Assembly (NCBI GenBank): GCA_021234155.1
Contig: JAJEKV010000024.1
Span: forward strand, 13,988,913-14,052,912
Direction: 5' to 3'
Length of the DNA: 64,000 nucleotides
From: Isoetes taiwanensis
Lineage: Eukaryota; Streptophyta; Lycopodiopsida; Isoetales; Isoetaceae
Within the stretch, counting starts at the first letter, position 1; every line of letters starts with the position of its first letter. The notes below the pieces were generated by a model. It saw only the letters and a list, made by a program, of their open reading frames with translations. It did not search any database and was not told where the DNA came from. The translations under genes and the position numbers were made by a program. Below, piece after piece: positions 32,095-45,300 of this stretch.

Positions 32095-32786
32095 GCCGAC
32101 AGAAGCGTGATTGGACGCCAATCAGAAATGACAGCAGGCTCCTTCTAACGAGATGCAGCCTGTGTTGAGCCTGTAATCCAACGCTTCCGCCTGCAGCAGA
32201 TCTTGGTAGGTCTGCAACACCGAATCCCCCACCCAATCCCAATACTCTTGGAAGAACTCGACCGGAATGTCGTCCAGACCAGGGCACTTATGGGGGGCCA
32301 AGGCACGGCAAGCCTCCTCAAGCTCTTGCTTTGTGAGCGGGCGCTGCAATATCAGCCTCTTATCTGCCGATACCTTGCATGACACTTTACTGAGCACAAT
32401 CTCCTCCATCACGTCTGTGTAGGGGTATCTCTTTTCCTGAAAGAACTGAGAGAAGTGCTGAAAAATAGCCTGTTTGATGTCCACCGGCGAGTTTAGAATA
32501 CGACCATCAGCCAATGCCAGTGACGACATAGAGGCCGCATACTTCTTCTGTCGTGCAGCCCTAAAGAACATTCGAGAATTAGTGTCCCCTTCCCGCAACC
32601 AGGTGATCCCTGCTTTTACCCTTGCCTGAGCAGCCCTCTTGGATTCTTCTGCTGCAATGTAGCGCAAAATCTCATTCTCCCGCACCCCATCAGATGGCTG
32701 AGACCTAAGGGCTTCCAATTCGCGATACAATGCCTCTAACACCTCTCTTTCTTGCCATGCTCTCCGACTTCCCCTCAGCTAAGGCC
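32095..32786 (-). pseudogene. LINE-A reverse transcriptase, upstream part
   Basis: The frame 32122-32742 encodes the region before the RT palm. ITWLREGDTNSRMFF is the conserved WxxxGDxNTxFFH-type motif; TKQELEEACRALAPHKCPGLDDIPVEFF is the KxPGxDG-like finger motif. It breaks off at the gypsy insertion and resumes at 21079. The 5' end is truncated at 32786 right at the target duplication, so endonuclease and ORF1 are absent. Confidence 0.88.
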
Positions 32787-32929
32787 AGCTGCCCATTTCA
32801 ATTTTTAGCGGCTATGTAAACAAAACTAGAATTGTAATTCTCTATTGTTTCTTTGAAATACAACTATCACACTACCTACAATATCAAGGGAATTGCACAT
32901 TAGTTGTTTGATTAATAATAAGAATAGAT

Positions 32930-33895
32930 TTTTAGCATCCACGGAGACCAATTGGCCTATGGAACCCAAACCAAGAAGAGAACAGCAAGCCTATTACTGA
33001 CAGGATTAAAAAACCCCCGCCCCGAAGGGTTTTCGAGGGAAAAACCTTAGCAGTAATAAGTATGCTGGCACGTTGTACAATTGTATAGGACAGTTCAATG
33101 CCATCCCGTAGGACACAACTGAGTCCGTGCATCCATAACCTCCTGGAGGTATGATCCCAACAAACCCACTGTCGCCGTAGTCAATAATTGATGCAACGGC
33201 TGGCCAGGCACTAGTAATCGAACATATCGCTCTCGGATATGAGCAAATGTTGGGCAGATCTAGAGGGTATGACATTCATCCTCAATGGCGCCCTGGTGGC
33301 AACACTGGCAAAGCCTTTGCTCTCGTGCTTCCCGGGCCTAACGTCCTGTTTCAATGCGGAGGCGATGTGCACCCGTGCGAATGGAAGCTATGAGTCGGCG
33401 CTTCTTCATGGGCAGCTGGGTGTACAAGTACTGGTGTGGGCCTCTCGTGAGCCTAGGATTGACTTGCTGCTGATAGTGTGTCAGCTTAACGTGTGTCAGA
33501 GCATCTGCATCCCAGAGCTTGCGAAGGAAAGTAGCATTTAGGTACAGCTTAAGTGCCTTGCGATCTTTCTTTGTCCTGACCTGGACGCATCTGTTTGCCT
33601 GCACACTCCAGCGTGAGAACCACTGAGCTTGCTTGTCTTTCCAGCAGGATTTCAGGCGTTGGGGACCCATCGCCATGGCCAAAGCAAGGTTGGGCAAGCG
33701 TGTATCAGCCATAGCGACCACCTTCTGAAAGATATGGCGTTCCAATCCAGCCCGTTGAAGGGGTAGAAAGCCTGTCTCCTGGAGTAGGATCTGGTATGGA
33801 ACTGTGGACTTCACCCCAAGGGCTCGTGCAAAGAAGGCCTTCTGCACCTGCTCGAGCTCATTCCAGGTGCTGAGGGATATCACCGGACCCCACAC
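32930..33895 (-). pseudogene. LINE-B C-terminal fragment
   Basis: The frame 33338-33895 reads WNELEQVQKAFFARALGVKSTVPYQILLQETG, typical of the post-RT region of non-LTR elements. It is followed by RTGAHRLRIETGR and then, after a frame break, CQCCHQGAIEDECHTL, the C-x2-C-type cysteine motif at the end of such proteins. It is unlike LINE-A in sequence. The RT core is absent. Confidence 0.7.
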
Positions 33896-34667
33896 TTCTG
33901 CACGCTTGACAATTTACCATATAAAATACTGTGGCATTTTTTTTATTTTTTTATTTTTTTGTGAGAATATTTGAAGCTTTTGTGAAAAGTACTCCAGGAG
34001 GTAATACCCCATTTTATTCAATGTTGACCGTCCAAAGAAAAAATCATTTATAGGCCAAAGAAATGAATAGGCCAAAGAAAATCAAATTGAGGTAATACAT
34101 GGATAGTTCAAAGTACGCTTATTTTATTTCGTGAAAAATCTTTCCGTATTTTCTGGAATGACGCTGCTTACAGGTCGCCCTTGCCTTCTTATATAGATAA
34201 GAATGTTGTTTCACCCTAGGTCTGCAAATTATAAGCCTACTAGAAGGACATGGTAATACATCCCATCATCGGCCAGCCAGAGGATTAAAAAAGCATGGCT
34301 CTATCATACTTGAAAAGGGAAAAAACATAAAAAGTGAAAGTTGTAAATTCACCTAACTATCCATCCTATGTAGAAGGAACTATGACATTCTTCAGTAGCC
34401 CTAAAGGAATTAATGTCATTCATGTTGAAAATCCTTGACATGTTCCTTATGCGCCCACGGCATAAATATTTCTCTTCGACATTCAATAATATTCTGTTGG
34501 AAATTTTTCCTTCTTGAAAATCCCAATGGATTTAGAAAAACACATCCATTAGGTTCATGTCATGACAAAGACATGGTCAGATTACTTGGGTTCTAAGGTG
34601 ATACCAGATCGGGAAAGAGAAATGTTCGTGGCGGCCAAGGCCGCCGCGATAAATTTCTTGTATGAAT
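33896..34667. other. No supported gene
   Basis: AT-rich flank between LINE-B and Copia-3. A small GC-rich palindrome GCGGCCAAGGCCGCCGCG occurs near 34630. No RNA gene is recognised. Confidence 0.5.
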
Positions 34668-34856
34668 AAATATTGACCCTTAGAGTTATACGACCATTAG
34701 GATCAATATTAAATATTTACAATACCATGCCATTTTCTTGAAACTATGATCCATGGTAAATCTTTAAATAATGAACAACTTGCAATCTAGATAAGAGTTA
34801 TAAGATGATCAAGTTGTTCACAAGTGTCTTCACTACCTCAGAAATATGAGATGATC
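34668..34856 (-). repeat. Copia-3 3' LTR remnant
   Basis: From AATATTGACCCTTAGAGTTA to GAAATATGAGATGATC it matches 39719-39905 with few differences. The first about 370 bp of the LTR is missing. Confidence 0.85.
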
Positions 34857-34899
34857 TCTTTCATCGAATATTTCTGTAATAGAGTATTCTGTACACACT

Positions 34900-37540
34900 A
34901 GTTTCTCTTTCACATGTTCTTCCTGAGCAACTTATCCAGTAACATTCATGCCTTGTTTACACTGATTGAACTTGCTCTCAGCCAGTGCCTTTGTGAAGAC
35001 ATCTGCTAGTTGATTTGAAGTATGCACATAAGACATCTGAATATATCCTTTTTCTGCTAGATCTCTGATGGAATGTATGTTTAACTCTATGTGTTAAGTC
35101 CTTTCATGATCAACTGGATTTTTCACTATGGCCATACAATTTTAGCTGTCAGTCAGTATTTTTGTTGCCTCCTTTTGAATACATTCCAGCTCATTTAGTA
35201 GCCTCCTTATCCATGCTAACTCTTTAGCAACTAAAGAGGCTGCAGCATATTCTGCTTTTAGCAGAAGACATGGCTATAGCACTCTGCTTTTTGCATCTCC
35301 ATGCAATATCTCCTCCTACAAGCAACACAACATATCCAGAAGTAGACTTCCTACAAGCTGAGGTCTCCTCCCCAATCAGCATCACTATATGCTTGTAGAC
35401 ATACATCAGTTGAGTTGAGTCATATGTTATCTCCTTTAAGATATCTAAGGACCCTTTTACCTGCTATCCAATGAAGTTTGCTGGGATTATGGTTTCTCCT
35501 ACTAAGTATATTAACTGCATAAGTTATATCTGGTCTAGTATTATTGGCAAGAGAGAGTAGACCGCCAACTAGAGCTCTGTAGGGTGTTTCCTCCATTTCC
35601 TTGATTTCTGTTTCTGACAATTGCAACTCCTCAGTAAGTTTGTGTCCTGGTACAATTGGGATTTTTACAGTGTGTGCATGTTCTAGGTTAAATCTTTTCA
35701 GCATGTTTTTAATGTGTCTACCTTGTTTGAGTTTAAGGGTCTTCTTCTCTCTATCCCTTACAACCTCAATGCCTAGAAATTGTTTCAATTCACCCAGATC
35801 AATCATTTTAAATTCGTTTTTGAGCATTTCTTTGCAGTGATTCAAACATCTTGTACTGTTTACTGCCATGATGCAGTCATCTACATAGAGGGCTATAATG
35901 CAATATTCATCTCCTGATTTGTATCTATATAAATTGCCATCATTTCTCAACTTCTCAAATCCTTGTTGTCTGAGATATTTGTCAATACAATTTTACCACT
36001 CCCTTGGAGCTTGTTTCAGTCCATACACGGCCTGGCCTGTTGAGCTTCCATATCATGTTCCCTTCTTCAAACCCAAGTGGTTGTCTTGAGTATCCGGCCT
36101 CTTCCAATTTGGCATTAAGAAAAGATGTATTTACATCCGTATGATGTAATTCAAGGTCTTAAGCATTCCCTAAGCTTAGCTACAATCTGAGGCTAGTTAG
36201 TTTAACAATAGGGAGAGCATGTTTCATCATAGTCTTCCCCTTTCTTTTGAGTAAATTCCTGAGCCACTAATCTTGTCTTGTATTTTTCCTTTCCTTCTGC
36301 ATTTGTTTTTATTTTAAACAGCCATTTGCTTCCTATAATATTCTGATCTCCAGTGTTTCAATCAAGTCATATGTATGTGTATCCTTAAAGGAATCCAATT
36401 CTTCAGCCATTGCCTCCAACCATATGATTTTATCAGCTGAGTTCAAAGCTTCTTCAACAGTCTTGGATATTGTGGCATCTTCCATAATACTATATGATCA
36501 TAGTTTGTATCTGTATCTTGAATCCTTTTGCTTTTCCCTGCATCAGTTCTTCCATATTCATTTACATCTATTTTTGTGTCTTCAAGCAATCTTTCAACTT
36601 GACTCTTCCTTTTTCTGCCTGTGTTAATTTCAATATCATTACTTTCCCTGTTCGTGTGATCTGCCTCAGCTTCATCCCTGTGTTCAGAAATTGAGCATTG
36701 CTCATTTACTTGGTTTGAGGTATCATCATCTATATCCATGTCTACATTGTTACTTATTTTTCCTCCTTCAATGTTTTCATTCTGAGAATCAAGCCTTGTT
36801 GTCTCTTTTTTAAGTTCCGCATTTCCCATCTGTCCTTGTACAATATGCTCTCGTTGAAAGTAACATCTCTACTAATTATGATTTGCTTGCTCATTGGATT
36901 GTAGAGCATGTACCCCTTCGATTCTTCATCATGTCCTACCAAGTAGCATATTTCTGCTTTATTAGCTAATTTCTTTCTAACCTCTGATGGCACATGAGCA
37001 TAAGCCAAACAACCATATGTAAGTTAAGATCTTTATCAGTATTGAACCACAAGTTTTCTGGTACATACCTTTTAATATTGCAGTTGAAAGTTTGTTCTAA
37101 ATAAATGCAGCAGTCTTTAAGGTCTCCTCCCATAGATAGTTTGGCAGGCCACTGTGTTTAATCATAGATCTAACAACATCCAAGAGAGTCATGTTTTTCC
37201 TTTCTTCAACTCCATTTTGTTGTGGACTATACCTGCAACTTAATTGTCTCCTTATTCCATTAGCAATGCAAAATAGTTTGAATTTAGAAGATAAATATTC
37301 TCCACCTCGATCTGACCTTATGCATTTGAGCTTCTTACCTGTTTCCCTTTCCATTTCTGTCACATATTGTTTGAATGCTTGAAGAGCTTGTGATTTTCTT
37401 CCTAGAGAATATATTTTGCATTTTCGTCTGTAGTCATCTATAAAGGTAATAAAATATCTTTTATTTGTTCTATTTCTCACATTTAAAGGGCCACAGAGAT
37501 CTGTGTGTACAAAATCAAGTACATTGTTTACTCTACCTTT

Positions 37541-37572
<32 letters not shown>

Positions 37573-39298
37573 GAAAAACTGTGTCATCAATATATTAAAA
37601 GAATGGTAATGTTACAAAGCAAGTGAGGAGGAAGGAGAACTGCCCCAAAGAGACAGCGATACCTCGACACTCCACAACAAACTCACAGAAAAACTGCAAC
37701 TCTACTGTTGTACAAACCGACCATCACCATCTAAATGGTAGCCTATTTGTTTTGCCTAGAATGCACCCTTCACACATAAACCCTTCAGATTTTATATCTT
37801 TGCAGGGTATCCATCCTTTCTTTGCCAGAAATTTCAGATTATTACAACGAGTGTGTGCTAACCTGTAATGCCATAATTCTGTTTTAGAAGTTGTTATGCA
37901 GTTTATGCTTGTCATAACAGCATTTTCCATTTGGAACAAGTTGCCCATCCTTTTAGCAAAGAACTTTAGTTTATTATCAAGAAAGATGCTACATCCTTTG
38001 GAGTCAAAGTGGATTTTTGTACCCCAAGTCAACAAGTTGACTAACAAAAATCAGATTTTTGATCAAAGTAGGAACACATAGAACATTTTCTATGTCAACA
38101 ATTTTTCCATATAAGTCTATCAGCTGCAACAGACCATTGCATTCAGCAAATTGTATTTCTCCATTTCCAACTTGTATTTTACTCCTTCGAGTTGTATTGA
38201 CATCTTTGAGCTCTACTGATCTCTCAGCTCCACTATCAACTACAACAATTCTAGGCGATTTGTTAGCTCTAGTATTTTCTTTTTGAGATCATTTACTACT
38301 TTATTTACCTCATTCTCATCTTCAGTTTCATGTTTTGATTCTTCCTCAACTTCCTTTGCAATGTGTGCTCTTGGAGTTCTTCTCCCACCATGTCCCCTGG
38401 TTCCAGCATGCTTTCCACTTTTGAAATCTTTGCCCTTGCCTCTGCCTTTGGGAGTTGGACATTTAGAGGCAATATGTCCTTTGCCTTCACAGTTATAGTA
38501 GATGAATTCATTTTTCAGCTTTGGGCATTCATTTTTAAAGTGTCCTACTTCATGACAGTAGTAGCAGGTGACTTTCGTTTTCCCAGCAAATAAAATTTCA
38601 GATGATTCTTCTCCTTCTTTAATTTTCCTTAGCTCAAATTCTGTTCTCAGGACTATTTCTGCCTCCTCTCTTGTTTTAGTCATGTTTCTAACAAATAAAG
38701 CTAGTTGATCATTATCTCTAATGGCCCTGGATATTTGGAGAACTTGGCTGGTGTCAGATATGTTAACTTCTGCTCCTGACAGGTCAGCAATAATATTATC
38801 AAAATTGTTAAAAAAACTCTGATACATCCCCATCTTGCTGTAGCTTAAGACCTCTGAGTTCATTCTCTAGAAGATCAATTTGTGATGAATTCTTTTGCTC
38901 ATATGTTTTAAAAGAAATAACCACATCTGCCTAGGTGATTTATCCCTTAGTTTTAATCTAATAGTGGGATTTCCCTTACTGGCAATAACCCCTTGTGCTT
39001 CCTTAATCCTACAGTACATGGTCCTCCCTGCTGTAAGAGCTTGACTGGCCACTGTTGCTCCAGATGTTGCTTCACCTGCACTTAAATTTCCAGCATTTAT
39101 ATTGATTGATCCTTCAGATACTGACCTTGCTACATTGTTGGTCTCAACCACTTGATCACCTCCTTCTGGATCTACAAGATCCCATAGCTCCTCAACTTCA
39201 AGAACATGTTTGATGAAGTCTTTCCAAATCTGAAAGCCAGCTCCACCCTTAAATACTTCAACTGTACTTAATAGACTTGCTCCAAACCTGCTTGACAT
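34900..39298 (-). pseudogene. Copia-3 Gag-Pol remnants
   Basis: Gag starts at 39298 (MSSRFGASLLSTVEVFKGGAGFQIW) and continues after a frameshift at about 38865. It carries two zinc knuckles (CYYCHEVGHFKNEC and, degraded, YYNCEGKGHIASKC). GAG-pre-integrase is at 37724-38047 (LWHYRLAHTRCNNL), integrase at 37097-37480 (RSDRGGEYLS, NGVEERKNMT). RT is at 35420-36829 (YALYVDDCIM-type box, FLGIEVVRD), and RNase H remnants at 34970-35406 (STSGYVVLLVG). Multiple stops and frameshifts plus a LINE insertion between pre-integrase and integrase show it is long dead. Confidence 0.88.
37544..37732 (-). mobile_element. 5'-truncated LINE 3' end inside Copia-3
   Basis: 29 T (37544-37572) followed by GAAAAACTGTGTCATCAATA and a tail that matches the start of the LINE at 40217. 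Only about 160 bp plus the poly(A) was inserted. It interrupts the Copia-3 frame between GKTNRLPF and SKGRVNNVLDF. No long target duplication is seen. Confidence 0.85.
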
Positions 39299-39330
39299 CT
39301 TGATTAAAGATAATGTTCAAGCACAACCTG

Positions 39331-39342
39331 CTCTGATACCAA
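39331..39342 (-). promoter_or_regulatory. Copia-3 primer-binding site, tRNA-iMet 3' end type
   Basis: The minus strand reads TGGTATCAGAGC, complementary to the 3' end of initiator tRNA-Met and the classical plant copia site. This contrasts with the internal-tRNA site used by Copia-1 and Copia-2. Confidence 0.9.
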
Positions 39343-39347
39343 TTGAT

Positions 39348-39906
39348 GGAATTATCAGAAGCTAATGTCTAACCAACTCAACAATTCATGCAATATACTT
39401 AATTCAAATACAGTATTTCTTCACTTCAATATAATTATTCATATCATCCTTCAAACATAACTTTTCCAAGGCATACAAACACTGTAGCATCAAAAAGCCT
39501 AACTATGGAACTCTATATCATTCAAACCAGATAGAACTATGAATCACTCCAAATCAACCTTATAAGCTCCGTATATATGCCTGCAATTGATGATACAGAT
39601 ATATATAGGTTTCGGATCGACGGTTCAGCCTTATGATCTGGCTGACATTGAGTTGTCATAATTCAAATGATCTTTGGCTCCAATTTGGTAGCCATAACTA
39701 TAGTCAATATGAATAGTAATATTGACCCTTAGAGTTACACGACCATTAGGATCAATATTAAATATTTACAATACCATGCCATTTTCTTGAAACTATGATC
39801 CATGGTAAATCTTTAAATAATGAACAACTTGCAATCTAGATAAGAGTTATGAGATGATCAAGTTGTTCACAAGTGTCTTCACTACCTCAGAAATATGAGA
39901 TGATCA
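39348..39906 (-). repeat. Copia-3 5' LTR
   Basis: TGGAATTATC...GATGATCA. The first 340 bp is shared with the LTR fragment at 8011-8350 and the last 190 bp with 34668-34856. Confidence 0.8.
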
Positions 39907-40216
39907 AATAATTCAATAGCTGGAAGGGAAGGAAAAAAATAGGGTCTCTAGCGAAAGGCAGAGGGGCCAATGTTTTTTGCCATGTCACCAACCAATGCAA
40001 TTTTTTTTTTTTTGCCATGTCACCTACCTAATGCCTAGGAATTACATATTACATTCATAGCATACAGGGTGCTATGTAAACTGGACTACGCCCAAATCCA
40101 CCATCCATAAATTCATTCCTTTTCGCAATTAACATGAGCAAGGGTTCAAGATCGACCGAACGACCTTCTCAAACCCACAATCCAAAAACAATCAAACCCT
40201 GATCTCAGACCTGCTG

Positions 40217-41671
40217 TTTTTTTTTGAAGAACTGTGTCAGCAATATATTAAAAGAATGGTAATGTTACAAAGCAAGTGAGGAGGAAGGAGAACTGCCCCA
40301 AAGAGACAGTGATACCTCGACACTCCACAACAACTGCAACTCTACCGGCCAGACAAACCGACCATCACCATCTACCACACCCAAGAAGTCCCGCCCAAAT
40401 GGAAAACTTCCGCTCTACTAATCCAGGAACACCAAAAAGCTTTGAAATAGCTTGTACCGAAGTCGAGGAATCGGGAGAGGCCGCAGCAGTGAATCCCCTC
40501 GAAAAGATCCACAACCGCCGCCGCTTCCAAATCAACCACACCACCAAGCCACGCCACGGATGCAAGGCTTGCTGCCGCACTTTGGCCAAACACCAGGATA
40601 CACATGAAGCAAAGCAATTGTTGGCTATTCAATCTCACCAAAACAGAGCCACGACCCAATCCGGGCAACCCGCAAATGAGGGCATAAAACCGCACAATGC
40701 TCCATGGGGGCCTCACGATGAAGGCCACAACAAGGGCAAAGAGGGCTCACACCCGCCTAAACCGACTCACAAGGACATTCACCACGATACGGTGCACCAC
40801 CGCCACATAAGCACCGAACCTTCGGTGGGGGAAGTGAGCTCCATGTCCACGCCCAAACCGAAGCGCCATCGAGAACCCGAAGTCGCAGAGACCACTTGCC
40901 ACGAAGGGGGCAGAGTGTCATGAATAGCCAACACCGGTAACAAGACCGCACAAAACAAGAAGATACAACATCCGGATGAACCTTCCAAACCCGCACCACC
41001 ACATCACCCCGAGGGACTATAGGTATGTGTAGCGGAATACTCCCGCCACTTGTTCCCGTGATAGCCCGGGCCATCGTCCTTCAGGTAAAGCGAGCTCGAA
41101 AGAACTCCCACGGCCGGTGACCATCCCAATACCAATCCTCCAAGGTGAGCACGGCCAGCTCGCCTCCAACGGCCTGCGTCCCGAGCATGCACATGATGGC
41201 GACCAAGGGCAAGTACGCAGGAGGTAGAGGAACCCACAAGAAAGGAGAAGAGTGGTGATAAACCGAGGCATAATCTAGCCGGAAGAGCACACACGACGTG
41301 ATCCCAAGCCCGCAACACCCCCCGCGGAGAAAAGGGGATGCATGTGGGAAAGGCCGAGACCATACAACAAAGGCCCGTGGCAAATCTACATGCACAGGCG
41401 ACTTTCCAAATGCCACACAGTGGCGAAGAGATTGCCACAATAGTGCCGCACCAGGAGAAGATGCTCCATCCTGCAGAATGCTCCAAATAAACTTAGAGAC
41501 CAACACCTTACTATGCAGTGCCAAATCCAGAATGGCCAAGCCCCCATCCTCCCGGGGGCGGAGACACTTCCACCAAGCCACTTTAACAACCGCCCCTTCA
41601 TCATCCCCGCCCCACACAAAATTTCGAACAATCTTATCCAAAGCCTGTATCTTACCCTCAGGAGCCAACAC
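40217..41671 (-). mobile_element. LINE-A-related, 5'-truncated copy
   Basis: A short T tract (40217-40225) marks the poly(A). Minus-strand frames at 41081-41671 read KIVRNFVWGGDDEGAVVKVAWW and LHSKVLVSKFIWSIL, clearly homologous to LINE-A. Degraded C-terminal frames follow at 40757-41074 and 40365-40728. It starts after the RT active site, so it was 5'-truncated on insertion. Its 3' end is shared with the fragment at 37544 but not with LINE-A. Confidence 0.85.
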
Positions 41672-42395
41672 TAGGAATTATGTGGGTATTATTATGACTT
41701 CGGTTCCTAGGTGTATAATTCGGCGCAATTGCTAGTTATAATTCATTACAATTCTATATAGGATCATTATCAATATATGACGGCCTAGTTATCCACATTA
41801 ACTGTAGGAATTCATTTATTACCCATGTTGTCCATGTTAACCTTAGGAATTGGATTCTTCATGCAATTGAATAATTAGCCACATTAACTTTCGGAATTGA
41901 GTTATGATCTAGATTAACCTTAAGAATTGAATTATTCACGAATGAATAATTAGGCTGAATACATTACTAGGTTTAGTTGAATTGTGTGGGGAATTCTAGG
42001 TATTATAAATTCTATACAATTGCTAGGTATATAATATTAACTAAGAATTGTGTGAGTATTATTATTATTTCAATTCCTAGATGTATAATTCCGCACAATT
42101 ACTAGTTAGAATTCATTACAATTCTATATGGGATTCTAGTTGGGCCTACTTATCCAATTAATATTAGGGATTTATTTGTTATCCACGTTGTGCACATTAA
42201 CCTTAGGATTTGAATTCTTCATGTGATTGATTAATTAGCCACATTAACTTGGAAAATTGAGTTATGATCCACATTGACCTTAGGAATTGAATTTTCATGC
42301 AATTGAATAATTAGGCATATTAACCTGGAAAATTGAGTTATGATCCACATTAACCTTAGGAATTGAATTTTCATGCAATTGAATAAATTATTATT
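41672..42395. repeat. AT-rich tandem repeat, left block
   Basis: Degenerate units carrying CACATTAACCTTAGGAATTG, TTATGATCCACATT and GAATTCATTACAATTCTATAT recur. A longer period of about 370 bp is visible (GTGGGTATTATTATGACTTC at 41682 versus GTGAGTATTATTATTATTTC at about 42051). The same words return at 46209-46512 beyond the LINE insertion. Confidence 0.8.
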
Positions 42396-42396
42396 A

Positions 42397-45300
42397 TTAT
42401 TTTTTTTTTTTGGAGGTAAGGTGGGTTTTGTATTTATAAATAATTTACATAATCATAAAGTATACCATAGTTTGATATCATGTACACATTCCTTATAGCA
42501 GGAAATGTGTTCAAAATCAGAGCCTGCTACGCAATGCATCTTTCAACACAAAAAACCATGTAACTAGACTTATGGAATGTTTTAGCTTGCTCTATTGTGC
42601 ATCAATCAGGTCCCGCATGGTTATCATGCCGAACATGTTCAACAAGAGATCCAGCTTAGCCACAGGGCACTTGGTGAAATCCAGTAGTAGAAGGACATGA
42701 GCCTCCCTCTTCTGCTGCCACTTGTGGTATAAATTCATGAAGTAATGTCTCAGGTTGTTGTGGCTCCAAGCTTCTGGTCCGTTAAGAATCTTCTTTATTG
42801 CAGATGCATGGATCATTTCCTGCTTCAACTGAATAAAAATGTCTTCTTCCTCGATCCTAGGGAGATTCGACTCCTCGCTGTCTGAGTCATCTGCTACTCC
42901 CATTCCCCTATTCGCAACATCATATCATCATTTGATGTTAGATTAAGAACAAAAAATTCATAAATTCCCTGAAATCTACCAAAGGTTGTCCATTCCTTAT
43001 CATAATTCTTCCCCTTCAGGGATCTATGAGCCACAGCCGAGTCTACCAGCTCAGCTAAGAAAGTTTATATAAGGTTGGGGTTTTTATTTTCAATTGCTAC
43101 TCTATTCCTATGTTTCCACACATCCCAGCAGCATAGTGATCTAGTTGTGCACAAAATTCTGTTTTCTGTATTCAAGAATTCTATCAGGCCAGCTTCAGCA
43201 ATGGTTCCTTTGTTAATTTGAGCAGTCCAACTCCAGAATTCTCTAACAACCTGACACTGAAAAACATGATTCGAGGATTCTACCTCTCCACATCCCATAG
43301 GGCATATCTATGAGATGGAAGGATCAAATTTGGATCTTCTCGAGTTAGTCATTAAGCTCTGATGCAGGATGAGCCAACTGGAGGTCTTTATCTTATTTGC
43401 AGTGTAGCTTTTCCATCCTTTTGTACAAACTGCTGCCAAGGTTTTCTCTCTACAGTTCCATAAAAGGGTTGCTCTGGAAGGTTTATGATTAATTAAGGCC
43501 TTGTAGATCTCTCTCACTGAATAAATCTCCTTGCCCTTCAAGTGCCATTGATTACAACTGCTAGCCAACTCATCAAACTGTTTAATTCTGTCCATTACTA
43601 CATTATATATCTTTCTGTCCAGAACTGATCCTTTGGTAAGTTTGGCTACTGCATCCCAAGATTTCCATCCAGTCACTCCATCTCTAAGGTCCCCAATCTG
43701 CCTAATCCCTGCCTTATGCCACTGCATATATTTTTGAGGATGCATTAAAGCCAGACAATCATTTTCAATGTTTACCACACCTAGATGCCAAAAGAAATTT
43801 ACTTCTTTAGATTTAGCATCATGAATTGGAGGTTTATAGCACAAGGAAGCTAAATTCCAAGCCTCAAACATTCTTTTCAAGTTATTGGAAGTATTAGGGC
43901 AAGGGGTAAACTGGAAGTGTGCAGAATCTGTGTTTCAAGCTATGATTGCCTATAGGGTATGATTCTTGCACCCAATATCTAACCAATTTTTGAGCTGGGG
44001 ATGGGGAATTATTCTGAATGGCTCTTCAAATCATCTTAGCTGCCAAAGCTTGTGCTTGAACAAACAAATCTTTGCATCCCAACCCCCCTTCTTTCCTGGA
44101 TTTAGTCAGGTCATCCCAGGCCACTTTCTGTACTCCTTGCTAAATGAATTTTTTGATGGCTACTTCAATCTTGGCATATGAGGCTTTGTCACCAATAATT
44201 GCAGAGGAAAAATAAGCATGGGTACTGCCTATGACTGCATTTGCTATCTGAATTCTGCCAGCCAAGGAAAGGGAGGAGGAACACAGACCAAGTTTTCTTT
44301 TGATCAGAGTCACAATTGGATCCCACAGTCCCTTGAGAGAGGAATTTAAGGCTAGTGGGATGCCTAAAATTATTGTTCCAGCATCTTTATTCAAGATTTT
44401 AATTCCGTGCAAAGTTCCCTCCTGTGAATCCAAAATATTAGCACACTTGCTCTTATTTAGACAAACCCCTGATATATTGTCAAACCATTCCATTGCAGTG
44501 AGAAAATTTGGAAGACTCTTCTCATCCTTCTTCGAAAAAACAAACGTGTCATCAGCATATTGCATAATGAAAAAAGTATATTCCCCTCCTGGTAGCTGCA
44601 GGTATTGGATATCCCTTTAGCATGCATGTGCATTACCAATTTGGTCATCACTTCTGCCACTATCAGAAAGAGGTAAGGGGCTAGAGGGCAGCCCTGCCTT
44701 ACCCCTCTTCTGCAAGGGAACTGATCCGAAGGAGATCCATTGATTATCAAAGCTGAGGATGCTGTTGTGTTAAATCCAAACACCTTCTGGTACACCATAT
44801 CAGATAGTCCAAGATGAGCCATAGCTTTTTCCAAGAATTGCCAACTAATTGTGTCATATGCTAAAATCCAACTTAAGGAGTATACAGTTTTGTTCAGACA
44901 ATTTGTTCCAGTGTAAACCCTCAACAACACCAATATAGTTATCCAAGATCAACAACACCAATATAGTTATCCAAGATGTTCCTTTGGGGAAGAAAGGCAG
45001 ACTGGCATGGGTTGATAACCTTGATTAGGCTCGATTTCAGCCTATTTGCTAGGATCTTGGCCAACACTTTTTAAACGGTGTTGGTTAGAGAAATTGACCT
45101 CCAGTTTCCAATGTTCACTGGGCATCCAACCTTGGGTATGAGAGTAATATGACCAGCATTGATGGCTTGATGCAAATATCTAGCTTGCCATGCTCCCTGG
45201 ATGAAGGTGATGAAATCCTCTTTCATAGTCCTCCAGAACTCTATAAAACTCAGGCTGAAATCCATCCGGGCCTGTGCTTTTACCATGTGCCATTGACTAA

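Larger units (their letters stand above)
18795..32806 (-). mobile_element. LINE-A (L1-type), 5'-truncated, split by a gypsy insertion
   Basis: A 20-bp target duplication (AGCTGCCCATTTCAA plus five T) occurs at 18795-18814 and 32787-32806. The 3' end carries a poly(A), seen as 17 T at 18810-18826. RT-coding DNA is found in two blocks, 32095-32786 (upstream) and 18827-21079 (downstream), separated by the 11-kb gypsy element. The LINE was about 3 kb on insertion and lacks its endonuclease region. Confidence 0.9.
34668..39906 (-). mobile_element. Copia-3, decayed Ty1/copia element
   Basis: A 5' LTR lies at 39348-39906 (about 559 bp). Only the last about 190 bp of the LTR is present at the other end (34668-34856), so the 3' LTR has lost its first two thirds. 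The interior holds recognisable copia domains in broken frames, and a LINE 3' end is inserted at 37544-37732. Confidence 0.85.

Noticed and set aside
37544-37572. T29 run as a transcription terminator
   Set aside because: It is the poly(A) of a minus-strand LINE insertion, as the shared 3' tail with 40217 shows.
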